Positions 35,313-49,070 of a stretch of 64,000 bases of DNA are shown here, in pieces (the stretch's first letter is position 1; each line of letters starts with the position of its first letter). The DNA is taken from assembly GCA_958496175.1 (NCBI GenBank), contig OY292274.1, forward strand, positions 65,606,630 through 65,670,629, in the 5' to 3' direction. The notes below the pieces were generated by a model. That model saw only the letters and a list, made by a program, of their open reading frames with translations. It was not told the DNA's origin and searched no databases. This DNA comes from Sisyra terminalis. Taxonomy: Eukaryota > Arthropoda > Insecta > Neuroptera > Sisyridae. The position numbers and the translations under genes are program-made.

Positions 35313-37471
35313 ATGGCATCTGCTGGCGTTTGTGCCATAAAACCAGAGTAAGTCACCCTCCACTAATTCAATACAATCCCTACAATAAACTCCAAATTTG
35401 TAGATTTATCATCCAAGAAGCGGCTCATCCTTTGCTCATAAACAAGAGCACCACTCCAGAAAAAGACCCACTCGAATCTCAAGAAGATTCAGGAAACGAA
35501 AAGCAACCATCTCCGAAGAAGTTAAAGTTGAGTAAAAGCGAGAAGAAGAAAAACCGCGGTCAAAACAAATCACGACCGGCGCCTTTTAAAGTCAATTTCA
35601 AAACCGAACTCTGCAAACATTTGGTGGACGTAGCCGAAAATGAAGAACTCCCTAAATGCAACAATCCCAACTGTCCATTCATACACGACATCTCCGAATA
35701 CTTGAGTTCTAAACCACCAGATCTAGGACCAGAATGCATCAATTTTCTCCTGAAAGGTCGATGTCCGCGAGGACTCACTTGCCGATTTGGATCGGGCCAC
35801 ATTTCCAAAGACGGCCGTAACGTAATCGATCGCGAAAAAATCAATAATTACAAACCGTCGACCCTAAATCTATTGAATAATGAGCTGCAAGTATCGCTAC
35901 GAAAAAAAAGCTACAATTTCGATAGAGCCACCAACACGGTCGCAAAAAACGATCTTCGTAAACAAGAAATGAAAAATGGTTCGGAAAAACCGGTCGGCGT
36001 TGTTAGCGACGAAGATTTAATCAGGTTGAGAAAGTCCGAAAAGAAGACAATTGATTGGGCTGGAAAACTATATTTAAGTCCTTTGACAACGGTTGGAAAC
36101 TTACCATTTAGGTAATGTTAAACTATTATCATAAAATGAATTCAACTAATTTTGAAAAATTTACAGACGAATTTGTAAGGAATATGGTGCAGATATTACT
36201 TGTGGCGAAATGGCAATGGGAGTATCTCTATTACAAGCAGCTAATCAAGAATGGGCCTTAGTAAAAAAGCATGAATCTGAAGACATATTTGGAGTATACA
36301 TCTTCCATTACCAAACAATTTCTTTTTAATTCGCATTATTAATTTCAGGTTCAGTTATGTGGAAACAATCCTTATATAATTTCAAAAAGTGCTCAAGTTC
36401 TTGAGGAAAATATGGACGTTAGTTTCATAGAATTGAATTTGGGATGTCCAATTGATTTAGTCTATAGACAAGTATGATAGAACTACTAAAGATTTGGGAA
36501 AAAAACCGATAGGAATTTTATGATTAATTTTAGGGCGCTGGATCTGGATTGTTGAGACGTGAACGTGTTTTAGAATCAATTATACGAAGTACAAGCGATT
36601 TACTTTCAATTCCACTGACCGTTAAAACTCGAACCGGTGTTTATTCCGATCAAAATATCGCTCATAAACTAGTTCCTAAATTCCGCGATTGGGGAGCTTC
36701 TATGACTACAATTCACGGCCGTTCTAAAGAGCAAAGATATACTCGTGTCGCTGATTGGGAGTATATTAACAAATGTGCGGATTTGGCCAAACCAATGCCG
36801 GTTTTTGGAAATGGAGATATCTTGTGCTACGATGACTACACACATGCCAGGGTAATTACAACCAAATCATCGTTTTAAAGTCATAAAACATTTTTTTCTG
36901 TGTTTAGGAAACATATAAAAATGTGTCGGGAGTTATGATTGGACGTGGAGCGTTAATCAAGCCCTGGATTTTTACAGAAATTAAAGAGCAACGTTTGTGG
37001 GATATTCGTAGTTCAGAAAGGTTTGATATTTTGAAAAAATATGTGAACTACGGACTTGAACACTGGGGATCGGATAATAAAGGCGTTGAAAACACGAGAA
37101 GGTAAAAAACATCAATTCCTTGATATGATTTTAATTTATAGTCAAAATTTGAACGATATATTTTTTTCCGTAGATTTTTATTGGAGTGGCTATCATTTTT
37201 GCATCGATACATTCCGGTAGGAGTGTTGGAACATCCACCCCAAAAAATAAATCAAAGACCTCCGTATTATAAAGGTCGAGACGATTTGGAGACGTTAATG
37301 GCTTCGGCCAATTGTAGCGATTGGATAAAGATAACGTAAAATCTTAACTGAAAATTGAGTGATATTTTTTTTACTATTAATGTTTTTTTTATTGTTTTTA
37401 GGACAATGTTGCTTGGTCCAGTACCTGAGAATTTTAATTTTATGCCAAAACACAAAGCAAATGCTTATTGA
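35313..37471 (+). CDS. DUS3: tRNA-dihydrouridine(47) synthase DUS3-like
   Basis: Eight exons join in frame to 578 codons: 35313-35347, 35404-36111, 36167-36293, 36349-36471, 36534-36851, 36908-37101, 37174-37335, 37402-37471. The N-terminal part carries a basic linker ([20 protein letters not shown]) and two CCCH-type zinc fingers (about residues 82-105 and 122-150). The flavin-dependent Dus barrel begins near [20 protein letters not shown]. It includes [12 protein letters not shown], the ELNLGCP motif with catalytic proton-donor Cys323, [23 protein letters not shown] and [13 protein letters not shown]. The C-terminal region ends [11 protein letters not shown] then MPKHKANAY, as in animal DUS3L. 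The enzyme uses FMN and NADPH to reduce U47 in the variable loop of cytosolic tRNAs. All splice sites are GT..AG. One difference: the segment after GCPIDLV reads QGAGSGLL where most relatives have GGGCAL. The first exon is very short (11 codons plus 2 bases). Confidence 0.96.
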
Positions 37472-37689
37472 TTATTGTTATTCTTTTTTCTGTAGGTTTT
37501 TAAAGAATACAGATTTTTTTATTATATAATTTTATTGTTCTTTGTTCCTGCAATATGTAAAATTATAAAAAAACATTTATTTGAGTTTTTTGTCTTCTTG
37601 ATTTCACAACTTTTAAGAAGATAAACTTTGTCGTAATAATATTAATTATACTTTATTATATTAAGATACAATGTTGGTCTTTAAATATT
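37472..37689 (+). other. DUS3 3' UTR and flank
   Basis: T-rich sequence after the stop codon. No canonical AATAAA is seen in the first 150 bases, so the polyadenylation signal must be a variant. Confidence 0.35.
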
Positions 37690-37870
37690 ATTTCTGAGCC
37701 TATTGGTAGCCGACTGGTCTAGAAGACCGCTCCAAAACTATTAGGTAATGGGTTCGATCCTTGTATTGTGCAAATTTTCAATATTTCTCGATAAAGGATT
37801 TAATTAACCCTAGAGTCGCTGAAGGACCTTAGAAGTTATAAAGCGACGGTAAATAACAATTAAAAAAATA
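37690..37870 (+). mobile_element. tRNA-derived SINE
   Basis: TAGCCGACTGG at 37707-37717 fits the A box and GGTTCGATCC at 37751-37760 fits the B box, with tRNA-like spacing. A non-tRNA body and an AATTAAAAAAATA tail follow, ending near 37870. The head does not fold into a full cloverleaf. This organisation is that of a tRNA-derived SINE; no target duplication was found. Confidence 0.7.
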
Positions 37871-39640
37871 TTATTTCCGAATTTTGTACTGATAAAATGA
37901 ATAAAACTATCAAAATAATTATTGTTTCATTTGAATTTTTGAAATACCGCAATTCAATTAATGCTACGCTTGTCCAGTAGAGTGCGCTTTAAGCTTCCGT
38001 TTTATTCAAGTTATATCGCAATAGTCTAAATTCGGAAGTAATTAGTTCATAATTAATTAAAATACATTAATCAAAAGTTTTAAAGTTGTGAAAGTGATAG
38101 TTTAAATAGTGCTTAATATTTCGAGATAATTACTTTTAATGGAGTAAGTATAATTTCATTATAATCACAACTTAACTATTCTTAAGAATCAAAGCGTCGG
38201 TTTTGGATCCAATTTTCAATTGAGCTTTTTGGGAAAAATTCGCATAATAACTTATGGAAAACTTTTTAAAAATATTACGAGGATGGCATGTGATCGATTA
38301 TTGATTGATTTTTTTGAGTTTTTGATCGAATTAAGTTGGAATTTTCAGGAAATAAAATTAGCATTGTTTGGTACATGAAAGTTGAAACAATTAAATACAC
38401 ATATGACGCGGTTGGTACAATCAGCAAAATATGCCGGTAGATTCAGGACCAAAACCAAAAAAAAAAAATAGATAATATGAATATGTTTGTCAAATGGCAT
38501 TTGCCTTTTATTAAGAATCTTCATTAATGTTGTATTCTACTGGGAAAGGAATAGGTGCATTTGAAGACGCCGAATCAGCTGGTGGAAATGTGGAAATATC
38601 TGCCGAATAAAACTATGAACTTTTTTTCGTATTTTCAGGTGGTAACAAGGGTTGCGAAGCTTAAAAAACATTCAAAATTTGCCGTGGCTGATACTAACTC
38701 TTAAATTCTTCGTAAAATTCCTGGCTTACAAGAAGCCAATCAATAGCACTTTTTGACGAGATTTTATCCATTTTTTATTTAATTTATACACCAAATTAGA
38801 CATAAAGATACTTACAAAATTTCAAGGGTCACATTTAATGTTAGAAACTAGTTTCTATCACATATAACTCGAAATATAGTTATGTGAAGGAAAATCCTTA
38901 CTAGAATAGGTAAAGGTTTGGTAAGAATAAGGCTAAGGACTGATGGTTGGTTTTGACAATTTCTCAAGGATTTCTTTATCAAATCTTTGAAAACCTTCCT
39001 CATGTGGTTATGGTGCTTTATAATTTACCAAATCATAAGATTTTTTACGTCCATACAATCAATTTTTTTGTCTTAGCTACAGGTACTGATGATCCTCACG
39101 ATATTTGGTTGAACCGATCTTTTAAAAACAATTTAAAAATAATTAAGCTGTTTAGACTTGTAATCGGTTTACATATTACTAATATTACCGGCGATTAGTT
39201 AAAAAAGATATCTTTAATTAATTTTAAATTTCTTTTCAGGTACTGGGGGTACTTGTGGGTGGTTGGTGCTGCAGAAATGGCAGAAATGCAGTGGAGTTGA
39301 AGCTATAGCCGTTTGAAGACTTTAGTCAAGCTAGGTAACATTTTAGACATCAAACTTACTTTTAATATAAAATTTTGGTTGGGGAATCACGCAATTATAA
39401 GTATTTAGTGTTATTTGTCACAATTAACTATGTTTTACGATATCTTTTAGGGTTTGGTGTTACTAGTTTTATGTATATTTTTGGTTCTCAGTTAGCAAAT
39501 ACAAATTGTACCAAAAATAAAAATAATTTAATTATGGAAACTTTGGTGATATCAATCTTTGCAAAGATGATTAATTCTTTAAAATTTTGGTAGCTGCCCG
39601 CAGGAAGTATCCAGGGTACTTCCGGAAGCCTCCTAGCGAC
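37871..39640. other. Intergenic with scattered coding-like scraps
   Basis: A plus-strand ATGGAGTAAGTATAAT near 38139 looks like a start codon next to a consensus donor, but no partner exon was found. On the minus strand, 38500-38610 reads SADISTFPPADSASSNAPIP and ends in TAA beside AATAAA. MDKISSKSAIDWLL is encoded near 38733-38774, followed by a GTAAGC. Near 39240-39310 another minus-strand stretch is rich in Ser, Thr, Pro and Gln. These may be remnants of one decayed gene or transposon-borne gene; no family is recognised. Confidence 0.3.
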
Positions 39641-40332
39641 TCTACAAACTAGTTAATTTATTTAAAAAAATTCCTTAACGGTTCTATCGAATCAAAAGTT
39701 TCAAAAATTTTGAAATATTTGGAACTTTATCACTGAAAACTGGGACTAATATTGACGTAGGGATCATTCCCTTTCCTAACATAAGTGACGCAAAAATTTT
39801 CCTTCAAAAAGTTGGAAGTTTCCAATTGATTTCGTCTTCCCTGTTTCACATTATCTATGAATTATTAAAACGTAATTCCATTGCTGTTTATGCAAATTAA
39901 TTTCAAATCCATGTCTATCTTCGCATTGTTAAAGAACAAAAAATAAGTCAACAAAGTAATTTACAGTAGTAACAAAGTCTTTTGATTATTTTTGATCTCA
40001 AACTTTATTCTAAAATTTTCTCAATTTTTCTCAATATTCTCAAAAACTCAAAATTTATTTTTGATATGTACTCTTTTCCTCACCACCCTCGAGGTAAAGT
40101 ACGAGGCGCGTTTTTTTTACCGTGGTATCCCCTTGAGGCCTAATCCACAAATATATAAACAATCAAAATAACAATAACAACAATAATGCGAAAAACAAAG
40201 ATAAACTAATTCTTTGTGATTGACTTAAGTGGAAAGTAAAAACAATTCATAGGTAAAAGTAAAAGTAAATAGTTAATAAGACAGCAAAACTAACATCTAA
40301 AATCAACAATCTAAAAAAAAAAACTAAAATTT
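39641..40332. other. Spacer before the satellite array
   Basis: Nothing recognised except A-rich sequence that grades into the array from about 40180. Confidence 0.35.
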
Positions 40333-43300
40333 TAGCGATTTGAATTAAAAAAAAAAATAGTAACAACGAACAATGAATAGTCAATTAGACATTTCACCCA
40401 ACAATTGTTTCAATAATGAGAAAATGAAAATGGAAAAAAACAACAAACTTATCAGCCTAAGGACCAAGAAATATATTTCCTTTTAGCGTCAAAAGATTGT
40501 TGCAAAACAAAGAGAGAAATTAATGGAAAAAAAAAAGAAAATGAAACAATTTGGGATCTTTTGTCATCTATGACAATGCAATGGAATCAAATTGCTATTA
40601 AAAAAAAACATATCCTAAAACTAAAACCCTAAAGTTCCCTATCTTAATGGAATGGAAAATTAAACAATTTTTAGAGAAAAAATTTTTTAAATAAAAACAG
40701 TAATATCCTAGCATCAATTAAACAGCGATGGAATTATCAAATTTCAAAAGTCTAAAGAAAATTTCCTACTTTAGGACCTAACTGACCAAATATTAAACAT
40801 TATGAAAAATGGAACTATTAATTTAGCGATTTGAATGAAAAAAAAAATATAGCAATTTGAACAATGAATAGTCAATTAGACATTTCACCCAACAATTGTT
40901 TCAATAATGAGAAAATGATAATGAAAAAAAACAACAAACTTATCAGCCTAAGGACCAAGAAATATATTTCCTTTTAGCGTCAAAAGATTGTTGCAAAACA
41001 AAGAGAGGAATTAATGGAAAAAAAAAAGAAAATGAAACAATTTGGGATCTTTAGTCATCTATGACAATGCAATGGAATCAAATTGCTATTAAAAAAAAAC
41101 ATATCCTAAAACTAAAACCCTAAAGTTCCCTATCTTAATGGAATGGAAAATTAAACAATTTTTAGAAAAAAAAAATAAAAAAAAAACAGTATTATCCTAG
41201 CATCAATTAAACAGCAATGGACCTAACAAATGTCAAAAGTCAAAAGAAAATTTCCTACTTTAGGACCTAACTGACCAAATATTAAACATTATGAAAAATG
41301 GAACTATTAATTTAGCGATTTGAATGAAAAAAAAATTAGCAATTTAAACAATGAATAGTCAATTAGACATTTCACCCAACAATTGTTTCAATAATGAGAA
41401 ATGGAAAATGAAAAAAACAACAAACTTATCAGCCTAAGGACCAAGAAATATATTTCCTTTTAGCATCAAAAGATTGTTGCATAACAAAGAGAGAAATTAA
41501 TGGAAAAGAAAAAGAAAATGAAACAATTTCGGATCTTTTGTCATCTATGACTATGCAATGGAAGCAAATTGCTATAAAAAAAAAACATATCTTAAAACTA
41601 AAACCCTACAGTTCCCTATCTTAATGGAATGGAAAATTATGCAATTTTTGGGAAAAAAGCTAAAAAAGAAATAGTAATATCCTAGGATCAATTAAACAGC
41701 AATGAACCTAACAAATATCAAAAGGCAAAAGAAAATTTCCTACTTTAGGACCTAACTGACCAAATATTGAACATTATGAAAGAAGGAATAATAAATTTAG
41801 CGATTTGAAATAAAAAAAAAAAATATAGCAATTTGAACAATGAATAGTCAATTGGACATTTCACCCAACAATTGTTTCAATAATGAGAAAAGGAAAATGA
41901 AAAAAACAACAAACTTATCAGCCTAAGGACCAAGAAATATATTTCCTTTTAGCATCAAAAGATTGTTGCAAAACAAAGAGAGAAATTAATGGAAAAGAAA
42001 AAGAAAATGAAACAATTTCGGATCTTTTGTCATCTATGACTATGCAATGGTATCAAATCGCTATAAAAACAAAACATATCTTAAAATATAAACTATACAG
42101 TTCCCTATCTTAATGGAATGGAAAATTATACAATTTTTAGAAAAAAAAAATTAAAAAAAAAAAAACAGTAATATCCTAGCATCAATTAAACAGCAATGGA
42201 CCTAACAAATGTCAAAAGTCAAAAGAAAATTTCCTACTTTGGTACCTAACTGACCAAATATTCAACAATATGAAAGAAGGAATAATAAATTTAGCGATTT
42301 GAATGAAAAAAAAAAATTATAGCAATTTGAACAATGAATAGTCAATTAGACATTTCTCCCAACAATTGTTTCAATAATGAGAAAATGAAAAAAACAACAA
42401 ACTTATCAGCCTAAGGACCAAGAAATATATTTCCTTTTAGCATCAAAAGATTGTTGCAAAACAAAGAGAGAGATGAATGGAAAAGAAAAAGAAAATGAAA
42501 CAATTTGGGATCTTTTGTCATCTATGACTATGCAATGGTATCAAATTGCTATAAAAAAAAACATTTCTTAAAACTAAAACCCTAAAGTTCCCTATCTTAA
42601 TGGATTGGAAATTAACAATTTTTAGAAAAAAAAACAGTAATATCCTAGCACCAATTAAACAGCAATGGACCTAACAAATGTCAAAGGCAAAAGAAAATTT
42701 CCTACTTTAGGACCTAACTGACCAAATATTAAACATTATGAAAAATGGAACTATTAATTTAGCGATTTGAATGAAAAAAAAATTAGCAATTTAAACAATG
42801 AATAGTCAATTAGACATTTCACCCAACAATTGTTTCAATAATGAGAAATGGAAAATGAAAAAAACAACAAACTTATCAGCCTAAGGACCAAGAAATATAT
42901 TTCCTTTTAGCATCAAAAGATTGTTGCATAACAAAGAGAGAAATTAATGGAAAAGAAAAAGAGAATGAAACAATTTGGGATCTTTTGTCATATTTGACTA
43001 TGCAATGGTATCAAATTGCTATAAAAAAAAAACATTTCTTAAAACTAAAACCCTAAAGTTCCCTATCTTAATGGATTGGAAATTAACAATTTTTAGAAAA
43101 AAAAAACAGTAATATCCTAGCATCAATTAAATAGCAATGGACCTAACAAATGTGAAAAGTCAAAAAAAAAAATCCTACTTTAGGACCTAACTGACCAAAT
43201 ATTGAACATTATGAAAGAAGGAATAATAAATTTAGCGATTTGAATGAAAAAAAAAATATAGCAATTTGAATAATGAATAGTCCATTAGACATTTCACCCA

Positions 43301-46300
43301 ACAATTGTTTCAATAATGAGAAAATGAAAATGAAAAAAAACAACAAACTTATCAGCCTAAGGACCAAGAAATATATTTCCTTTTAGCATCAAAAGATTGT
43401 TGCAAAACAAAAAGAGAAATAAATGGAAAAGAAAAAGAAAATGAAACAATTTGGGATCTTTTGTCATCTATGACTATGCAATGGTATCAAAAGGCTATAA
43501 AAAAAAAACATTTCTTAAAACTAAAACCCTAAAGTTCCCTATCTTAATGGATTGGAAATTAACAATTTTTAGAAAAAAAAAATTTAAAAAAAAAAACAGT
43601 AATATCCTAGCATCAATTAAACAGCAATGGACCTAACAAATGTCAAAAGTCAAAAGAAAAGATCCTACTTTAGGACCTAACTGACCAAATATTGAACATT
43701 ATGAAAGAAGGAATAATAAATTTAGCGATTTGAATGAAAAAAAAAATTAGCGATTTGAACAATGAATAGTCAATTAGACATTTCACCCAACAATTGTTTC
43801 AATAATGAGAAAATGAAAATGGAAAAAACAACAAACTTATCAGCCTAAGGACCAAGAAATATATTTCCTTTTAGCATCAAAAGATTGTTGCAAAACAAAG
43901 AGAGAAATGAATGGAAAAGAAAAAGAAAATGAAACAATTTGGGATCTTTTGTCATTTATGACTATGCGATGGTATCAAATTGCTACAAAAAAAAAACATA
44001 TCTTAAAATATAAACTCTACAGTTCCTTGTCTTAATGGAATGGAAAATTATACAATTTTTAGAAAAAAAAAATATAAAAAAAACAGTAATATCCTAGCAT
44101 CACTTAAACAACAATGGACCTAACAAATGTCAAAAGTTAAAAGAAAATTTCCTACTTTAGGACCTAACTGACCTAATATTGAAGATTATGAAAGAAGGAA
44201 TAATAAATTTAGCGATTTAAATGAAAAAAAAAAATATAGCAATTTGAACAATGAATAGTCAATTAGACATTTCACCCAACAATTGTTTCAATAATGAGAA
44301 AATGAAAATGAAAAAAAACAACAAACTTATCAGCCTAAGGACCAAGAAATATATTTCCTTTTAGCATCAAAAGAGTGTTGCAAAACAAAGAGAGAAATTA
44401 ATGGAAAAGAAAAAGAAAATGAAACAATTTGGGATCTTTTGTCATCTATGACTATGCGATGGAATCAAATTGCTATAAAAAAAAAACATATCTTAAAACT
44501 AAAACTCTTCAGTTCCCTATCTTAATGGAATGGAAAATTATACAATTTTTAGAAAAAAAAAAAATAAAAAAAGAAAACAGTAATATCCTAGCATCATTTA
44601 AACAGCAATGGACCTAACAAATGTCAAAAGTCAAAAGAAAATTTCCTACTTTAGGACCTAACTGACCAAATATTGAACAGTATGAAAAATTAAATAATAA
44701 ATTCAGCGCTTGGATTGAAAAAAAAAAATTGCAATTTGAACAATGAATAGTCAATTAGACATTTCACCCAACAATTGTTTCAATAATGAGAAAATGAAAA
44801 TGAAAAAAAACAACAAACTTATCAGCCTAAGGACCAAGAAATATATTTCCTTTTAGCGTCAAAAGATTGTTGCAAAACAAAGAGAGAAATTAATGGAAAA
44901 GAAAAAGAAAATGAAACAATTTGGGATCTTTTGTCATCTATGACTATGCGATGGTATCAAATTGCTACAAAAAAAAAACATATCTTAAAATATAAACTCT
45001 ACAGTTCCTTGTCTTAATGGAATGGAAAATTATACAATTTTTAGAAAAAAAAAATTAAAAAAAAAACAGTAATATCCTAGCATCACTTAAACAACAATGG
45101 ACCTAACAAATGTCAAAAGTTAAAAGAAAATTTCCTACTTTAGGACCTAACTGACCTAATATTGAAGATTATGAAAAAGGAATAATGAATTTAGCGATTT
45201 GAAAAAAAAAAAAAAAATATAGCAATTTGAACAATGAATAGTCAATTAGACATTTCACCCAATAATTGTTTCAATAATGAGAAAATTAAATTGAAAAAAA
45301 ACAACAAACTTATCAGCCTAAGGACCAAGAAACATATTTCCTTTTAGCATCAAAAGATTGTTGCAAAACAAAGAGAGAAATGAATGGAAAAGAAATAGAA
45401 AATGAAACAATTTGGGATCTTTTGTCATCTATGACTATGCGATGGTATCAAATTGCTATAAAAAAAAACATATCTTAAAATATAAACTCTACAGTTCCCT
45501 ATCTTAATGGAATGGAAAATTATACAATTTATAGAGAAAAAATTAAAAAAAAACAGTAATATCCTAGCATCAATTAAACAGCAATGGACCTAACAAATGT
45601 GAAAAGTCAAAAGAAAATTTCCTACTTTAGGACCTAACTGACCAAATATTGAACATTATGAAAGAAGGAGCAATGAATTTAGCGATTTGAATGAAAAAAA
45701 AAATATAGCAATTTGAACAATGAATAGTCAATTAGACATTTCACCCAACAATTGTTTCAATAATGAGAAAATGAAAATGAAAAAAACAACAAACTTATCA
45801 GCCTAAGGACCAAGAAATATATTTCCTTTTAGCATCAAAAGATTGTTGCAAAACAAAGAGAGAAATTAATGGAAGAGAAAAAGAAAATGAAACAATTTGG
45901 GATCTTTTGTCATCTGTGACTATGCAATGGTATCAAATTGCTATAAAAAAAAACATATCTTAAAACTAAAACCCTAAAGTTCCCTATCTTAATTGAATGT
46001 GAAAATTATGCAATTTTTAAAAAAAAATATTAAAAAAAAAACAGTAATATCCTAGCATCAATTAAACAGCAATGGACCTAACAAATGTGAAAAGTCAAAA
46101 GAAAAGATCCTACTTTAGGACCTAACTGACCTAATATTGAACATTATGAAAGAAGGAATTATAAATTTAGCGATTTGAATGAAAAAAACAAATTACAGCA
46201 ATTTGAACAATGAATAGTCAATTAGACATTTCACCCAACAATTGTTTCAGTAATGAGAAAATGAAAATGAAAAAAACAACAAACTTATCTGCCTAAGGAC

Positions 46301-46613
46301 CAAGAAATATATTTCCTTTTAGCATCAAAAGATTGTTGCAAAACAAAGAGAGAGATAAATGGAAAAGAAAAAGAAAATGAAACAATTTGGGATCTTTTGT
46401 CATCTATGACTATGCAATGGTATCAAATTGCTATAAAAAAAAAAAACATATCTTAAAACTAAAACCCACAAGTTCCCTATCTTAATGGAATGGAAAATTA
46501 TACAATTTTTGGGAAAAAAAGAAAAAAAAAGAGTAATATCCTAGCATCAATTAAACAGCAATGGAACTAACCAATGTCAAAAGTCAAAAAAAATTCCTAC
46601 TTTTGAACCTAAC
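40333..46613. repeat. Satellite array, 13 monomers of about 489 bases
   Basis: The landmark CAATGAATAGTCAATTAGAC, allowing single changes, starts each monomer at 40371, 40862, 41349, 41838, 42332, 42796, 43271, 43760, 44249, 44741, 45232, 45718 and 46208. Spacing is 486-494 bases, except 464 and 475 for the fifth and sixth, which lack part of the A-rich segment after the ATTTTTAGAAAA motif. Conserved blocks include ACTTATCAGCCTAAGGACC, CAACAATTGTTTCAATAATG and CTACTTTAGGACCTAACTGA. The monomer is about 70 percent A+T with A-rich plus strand. Open frames of 60 codons inside monomers are not conserved in frame between monomers, so the array is non-coding. Confidence 0.95.
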
Positions 46614-49070
46614 TGAGCGAAGTTGTTAAATTGTTCAAATTGTTAAAAAAATGGGATTTTTCAAACCGAAAAAAAATTAATTATTTTTTCGAACAAAGAG
46701 AATATAAGGTAGGTTTTTTTGAAGTTTTTGGAAATGATTTCCAAAAGAAAATCAAAGAAATGTTTACCTTACCCCAACATGTGGAATAATATAAAACGAT
46801 GCCAGAGTAATCCAATTATCACTGTTTATCACACATTTTTTAAAACACATATTTTTAAACACTTTTCACAACAATTTAGTCAACAATTGCAATAATCAGG
46901 CCTGATTTTTTAGAGAATTTTAACGGACAGAAATTCACCCTTTGAAATCTTGAAGCAAACTGAGTGAAAGGTAAGGGTAGGTAATGGTTCGGTACGTGAC
47001 CGATATGTGAAGCTTTTGGCGCTACAAGTACTTTCCTTGTGTTGTTGCGAAGTAAATTTCAAGTTTAGTTTAAAAAAAAATGAATTTTGATATTTAAAAT
47101 AATTTTTATAAAAATTTTTGATGTGCTTATTATAATCAATTTTTTGAACAAAATTACTCTAGTAGGGCAATAATAAATATGGCGCTATAGTTGCTTGAAA
47201 AAATTAAAATTAAATAATTTTAAGACTAGAACCTATTTAAAAGCTGTCCAAAAATTATTTTCAACAAAGCAAGCAAGCCATTGTTTTTGGTTCCTTTAGT
47301 CCATTTCTTTTTCATTTCTTATAGAATTTCTTCTGTACTACTAAGTACCCATACCACTGAACCAAATGATTTTCAATTCCATAACAATGATACCATGATA
47401 CAATGTCATAATAGTCCGGTTATCCGATCTTCTCCATAAATTGATATTACCCAATATTTTGCATTGATTTCTTTTCTTTTTCTAATAATCTTTGAAGATA
47501 ATGTCAATTTTCACATTTTAAAAACCGCGGTATTCTAGTAAGCACAAAAATAATTTGAATTTTAAAAAAAAAAATTTAAACACCATTGCAGAAAGGTAAA
47601 ATCGAACGATCTATCGAAAAACATTATAATTGATTCCACACTAGGTTGTACCAGGTTTTAAAGTCAATAGCTGTTTTATCGAAGGCAACAATGAACATGG
47701 AAAGCCACTTGGAAACGATAGAATTTCGATTTTTCGAAATTAATCGAAAATAATTTATCGAAAAAAATAATACCTACCGTTCCTTCTTTATTATAGTATT
47801 AATTTAACTCTTCTATCCACTCCAATTGTAAAAAAAGCTCTGAAATATAAAATTCCAAAGAATTGGGGGGATAAATCGAATTGAAACAATTTTTTCTATT
47901 AAAATAAATTTATTAATGTTAAATATCAATTAGATTTATAGATTAAGTAATATAATAAAAATATTTTGCATTTTTACAGTAGTTTATATAATTTATGTAA
48001 AAGAATTAATTGTTACAATTATCTGAAAGATAAGGCATAATAAAATGCTTTTGAATTTTTGGAAATGCTGATTTTTTGTCACTTTAACCACTATATCACT
48101 TCATGTTGACTGATTTTTTGAAAGATAATTTATCATTTATTATTTCATTTGTGTTCTTTTCGATAGGTAACAATTGGGGAAATAATATCCTTGATGATTC
48201 TAGAACGATCCGCATTTATTCCTTAAAAGTTCATTTGGAAATGATGAACAATTCAAATCCATTGAATTATTCCCAGTTGTCATCGGTCGGCTTTTTCTGT
48301 AAGCGAAAAATTCAGTAAGAACATTATTTAAAGATCTCAAAAGGTTACACATTATTTAAAGGTTTTTGTCCTTAACTTCCCGGTAATTTAGATCTGTAAA
48401 AATATATTTTATTATTATTTAAGCAAACCATACTCTGGCCTCTATAGTTATTAATATTATTAACTTGTACATTGAGAAACATACGGCATTCCGCATTTAA
48501 TAATTGTAATAAGGGTTGCCTAACTTTATTGACAGCATTATAATTTTTACAAGTATAATTATTTTTTCCAAAGATTTATAAAATGGTGCCCTAACTTGTG
48601 TAAATATGTGAAAGATTTTAAAGTTTCAAAAAGGACAATTTTCAAATGCATTAAAAGGATATAAGGGATGGTTTTTTTCGTTGAAATTGTGCAAAATATT
48701 TTAGACTGAATAACCTTTAACGATATTACGTAAAAAGAGTTTCCTTTTATTGGGAAGATCCTTGGGAAATCAAAATGGGATGTTAAGCAGGTAAAAATGC
48801 GTGCATCAAATTAGCTCCAAAATTGGTCGTTTTCGAGGGGTGACTTTTCAGTATAAGGGTACCAACAATACCCACATATGAGTAGTTATATGAACAATAA
48901 TGAATTTCCATGCAAACTTTCATCCCTTCCTTATGTAACTTTATTATAAAATTAATTTTCATAAAGACTTTGAATGAAGATTAAAAATGAATACGGAGTG
49001 GCAATTCTATCATTGTTTGAAAAAAATGCCTTTTTTTAATAGGTATAGTAAATCCAAACGATAAATTTCA
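46614..49070. other. Intergenic, nothing recognised
   Basis: AT-rich sequence with no supported gene. A 71-codon frame at 48103-48318 has no recognisable motif. A short stretch of the P5 interior starts to appear after about 49040. Confidence 0.4.

Noticed and set aside
43451..44617. 61-62-codon frames beginning MGSFVIYDYAM in two satellite monomers
   Set aside because: The frame is broken in most other monomers by A-tract length changes, and there is no splice or promoter context. They are repeats, not genes.
40333..46613. CRISPR-like or gene-family interpretation of the 489-base repeats
   Set aside because: Repeats are directly adjacent without unique spacers, the DNA is eukaryotic, and the unit has no coding frame; a satellite explains it.
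48103..48318. 71-codon frame containing SSVGFFCKRK, considered as a transposase tail
   Set aside because: No conserved transposase motif could be identified and no terminal repeats flank it.
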